From the NCBI GenBank assembly GCA_900754755.1, contig CAAEEC010000163.1:1-14132 (forward strand): DNA of 14,132 nucleotides, read 5' to 3'. The DNA is from Clostridia bacterium (lineage in GTDB: Bacteria; Bacillota; Clostridia; Christensenellales; Aristaeellaceae). The notes under the pieces were generated by a model. It made no database searches and had not been told where the DNA came from. It worked only from the letters and a program-made list of their open reading frames with translations. Numbering within the stretch: the stretch's first letter is position 1; every line of letters begins with the position of its first letter. Of this stretch, positions 13,857 through 14,132 are shown in pieces. The position numbers and the translations under genes are program-made.

Positions 13857-14030
13857 ATGCAAACATGCTCTTTTTGCGGCCGCCGGGCGCGCCGCATGCT
13901 GAAGGTGCACTCGCTTTCGCTATGCGAATCCTGCGAGGCAAATTTGCTGCGCGTTTCTGCGGGCTGCGCGGCTTACGATTGGTTTGTGCAGGCCGTGCGA
14001 CGCGCGTTTGGTATGCAATGGCAAAAATAG
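13857..14030 (+). CDS. Small Cys4 protein resembling sigma-G inhibitor Gin (CsfB)
   Basis: This 57-residue protein has two Cys pairs, C4-x2-C7 and C23-x2-C26 followed by Glu27, separated by a short segment (LKVHSLSL), then a helical C-terminal half with AAYDWFVQAVRRAF. B. subtilis Gin has the same plan: CxxC, a short strand region with IHLY, CxxCE, then a Tyr-containing helix. Gin binds zinc and blocks sigma-G (and sigma-E) during sporulation. A strong AGGAGG (13842-13847) lies 9 bases before the ATG, and a sigma-F-like promoter lies upstream. It is divergent from nfnA. Any other small zinc-ribbon protein is the alternative; the short length limits certainty. Confidence 0.6.
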   Translation: MQTCSFCGRRARRMLKVHSLSLCESCEANLLRVSAGCAAYDWFVQAVRRAFGMQWQK

Positions 14031-14066
14031 AGGGCATGTAGCGGCTGAAATATACAAATGATTAAC

Positions 14067-14094
14067 TTGTGTGAATGATAAAATGGCATATAAT
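14067..14094 (+). promoter_or_regulatory. Possible promoter at the right edge
   Basis: TTGTGT (14067-14072) and a perfect TATAAT (14089-14094) are 16 bases apart, followed by AAAGAGGA (14101-14108) that could be a ribosome binding site for a gene starting near or beyond the window end. The -10 is good, the -35 only partial. In Bacillus and many Clostridia gin is followed by a decarboxylase-like gene and tmk, but nothing of them can be read here. Confidence 0.35.
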
Positions 14095-14132
14095 TCTTTA
14101 CAAAGAGGAATCATACGTCTACTGCCGTTTGA

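Noticed and set aside
13662..13910. N-terminal extension of nfnA up to 13910
   Set aside because: The extension crosses the nfn promoter and the divergent region, and overlaps the start of the Gin-like gene; homologues begin at the MYKI position.
14083..14132. ATG frame at the right edge (MAYNSLQRG...)
   Set aside because: No ribosome binding site, and the frame runs through a TATAAT box, so the ATG is probably upstream of the transcript; too short to judge.

Overview
The window looks like a chromosomal segment of an anaerobic, probably endospore-forming Clostridia-type Firmicute with moderately high GC. The reasons are classic AGGAGG ribosome binding sites, ABC importers of Firmicute type, an NfnAB-like flavoprotein pair typical of anaerobes, and a small zinc-binding protein resembling the sigma-G inhibitor Gin at the right edge. 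The lineage is inferred; no rRNA or marker gene is present. I saw no tRNA, CRISPR array, insertion sequence or phage gene.

Left part, + strand: about 490 bases without a convincing gene are followed by a polyamine-uptake operon. It starts with an XRE/cupin regulator (581-1123) behind a good sigma-A promoter, then potA (1204-2364), potB (2361-3185) and potC (3232-4002). Next comes a small, very acidic Ala/Thr/Pro/Glu/Asp-repeat lipoprotein (4023-4289), an intrinsic terminator, and potD (4445-5509) with its own strong 3' hairpin. The regulator presumably senses a polyamine-related ligand. The ATPase and two permeases form the importer and PotD delivers the ligand. The acidic lipoprotein is an unexpected insertion between permease and binding protein.

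Second block, + strand: a sigma-A promoter (5638-5666) drives two LplB/YtcP-type permeases (5698-6642 and 6657-7592) and a family 1 solute-binding protein (7644-9116). This is a carbohydrate-type importer without its own ATPase, so it probably borrows a shared MsmX-like ATPase encoded elsewhere. A 17-bp-stem hairpin (9147-9185) separates it from the convergent genes that follow.

Third block, - strand: a secreted protein of unknown function (9209-10108) is transcribed alone. Further right, one compact operon reads nfnA (13661 to 12822), nfnB (12820 to 11435) and an MFS transporter (11430 to 10255), from a well-formed promoter at 13690-13718 to an intrinsic terminator at 10199-10235. NfnAB would carry out flavin-based electron bifurcation between NADH, ferredoxin and NADP(H).

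Right edge, + strand: a 57-codon ORF (13857-14030) encodes a Cys4 protein resembling the forespore anti-sigma factor Gin/CsfB. A sequence matching the forespore sigma-F consensus lies just upstream. The most interesting points are the acidic lipoprotein in the polyamine operon, the Gin-like gene with its candidate sigma-F promoter, hairpins directly before both binding-protein genes, both binding proteins lacking a lipobox, an insert of about 26 residues in PotA, and two genes whose first ATG lies in their own -10 box, so the real starts are GTG and TTG.
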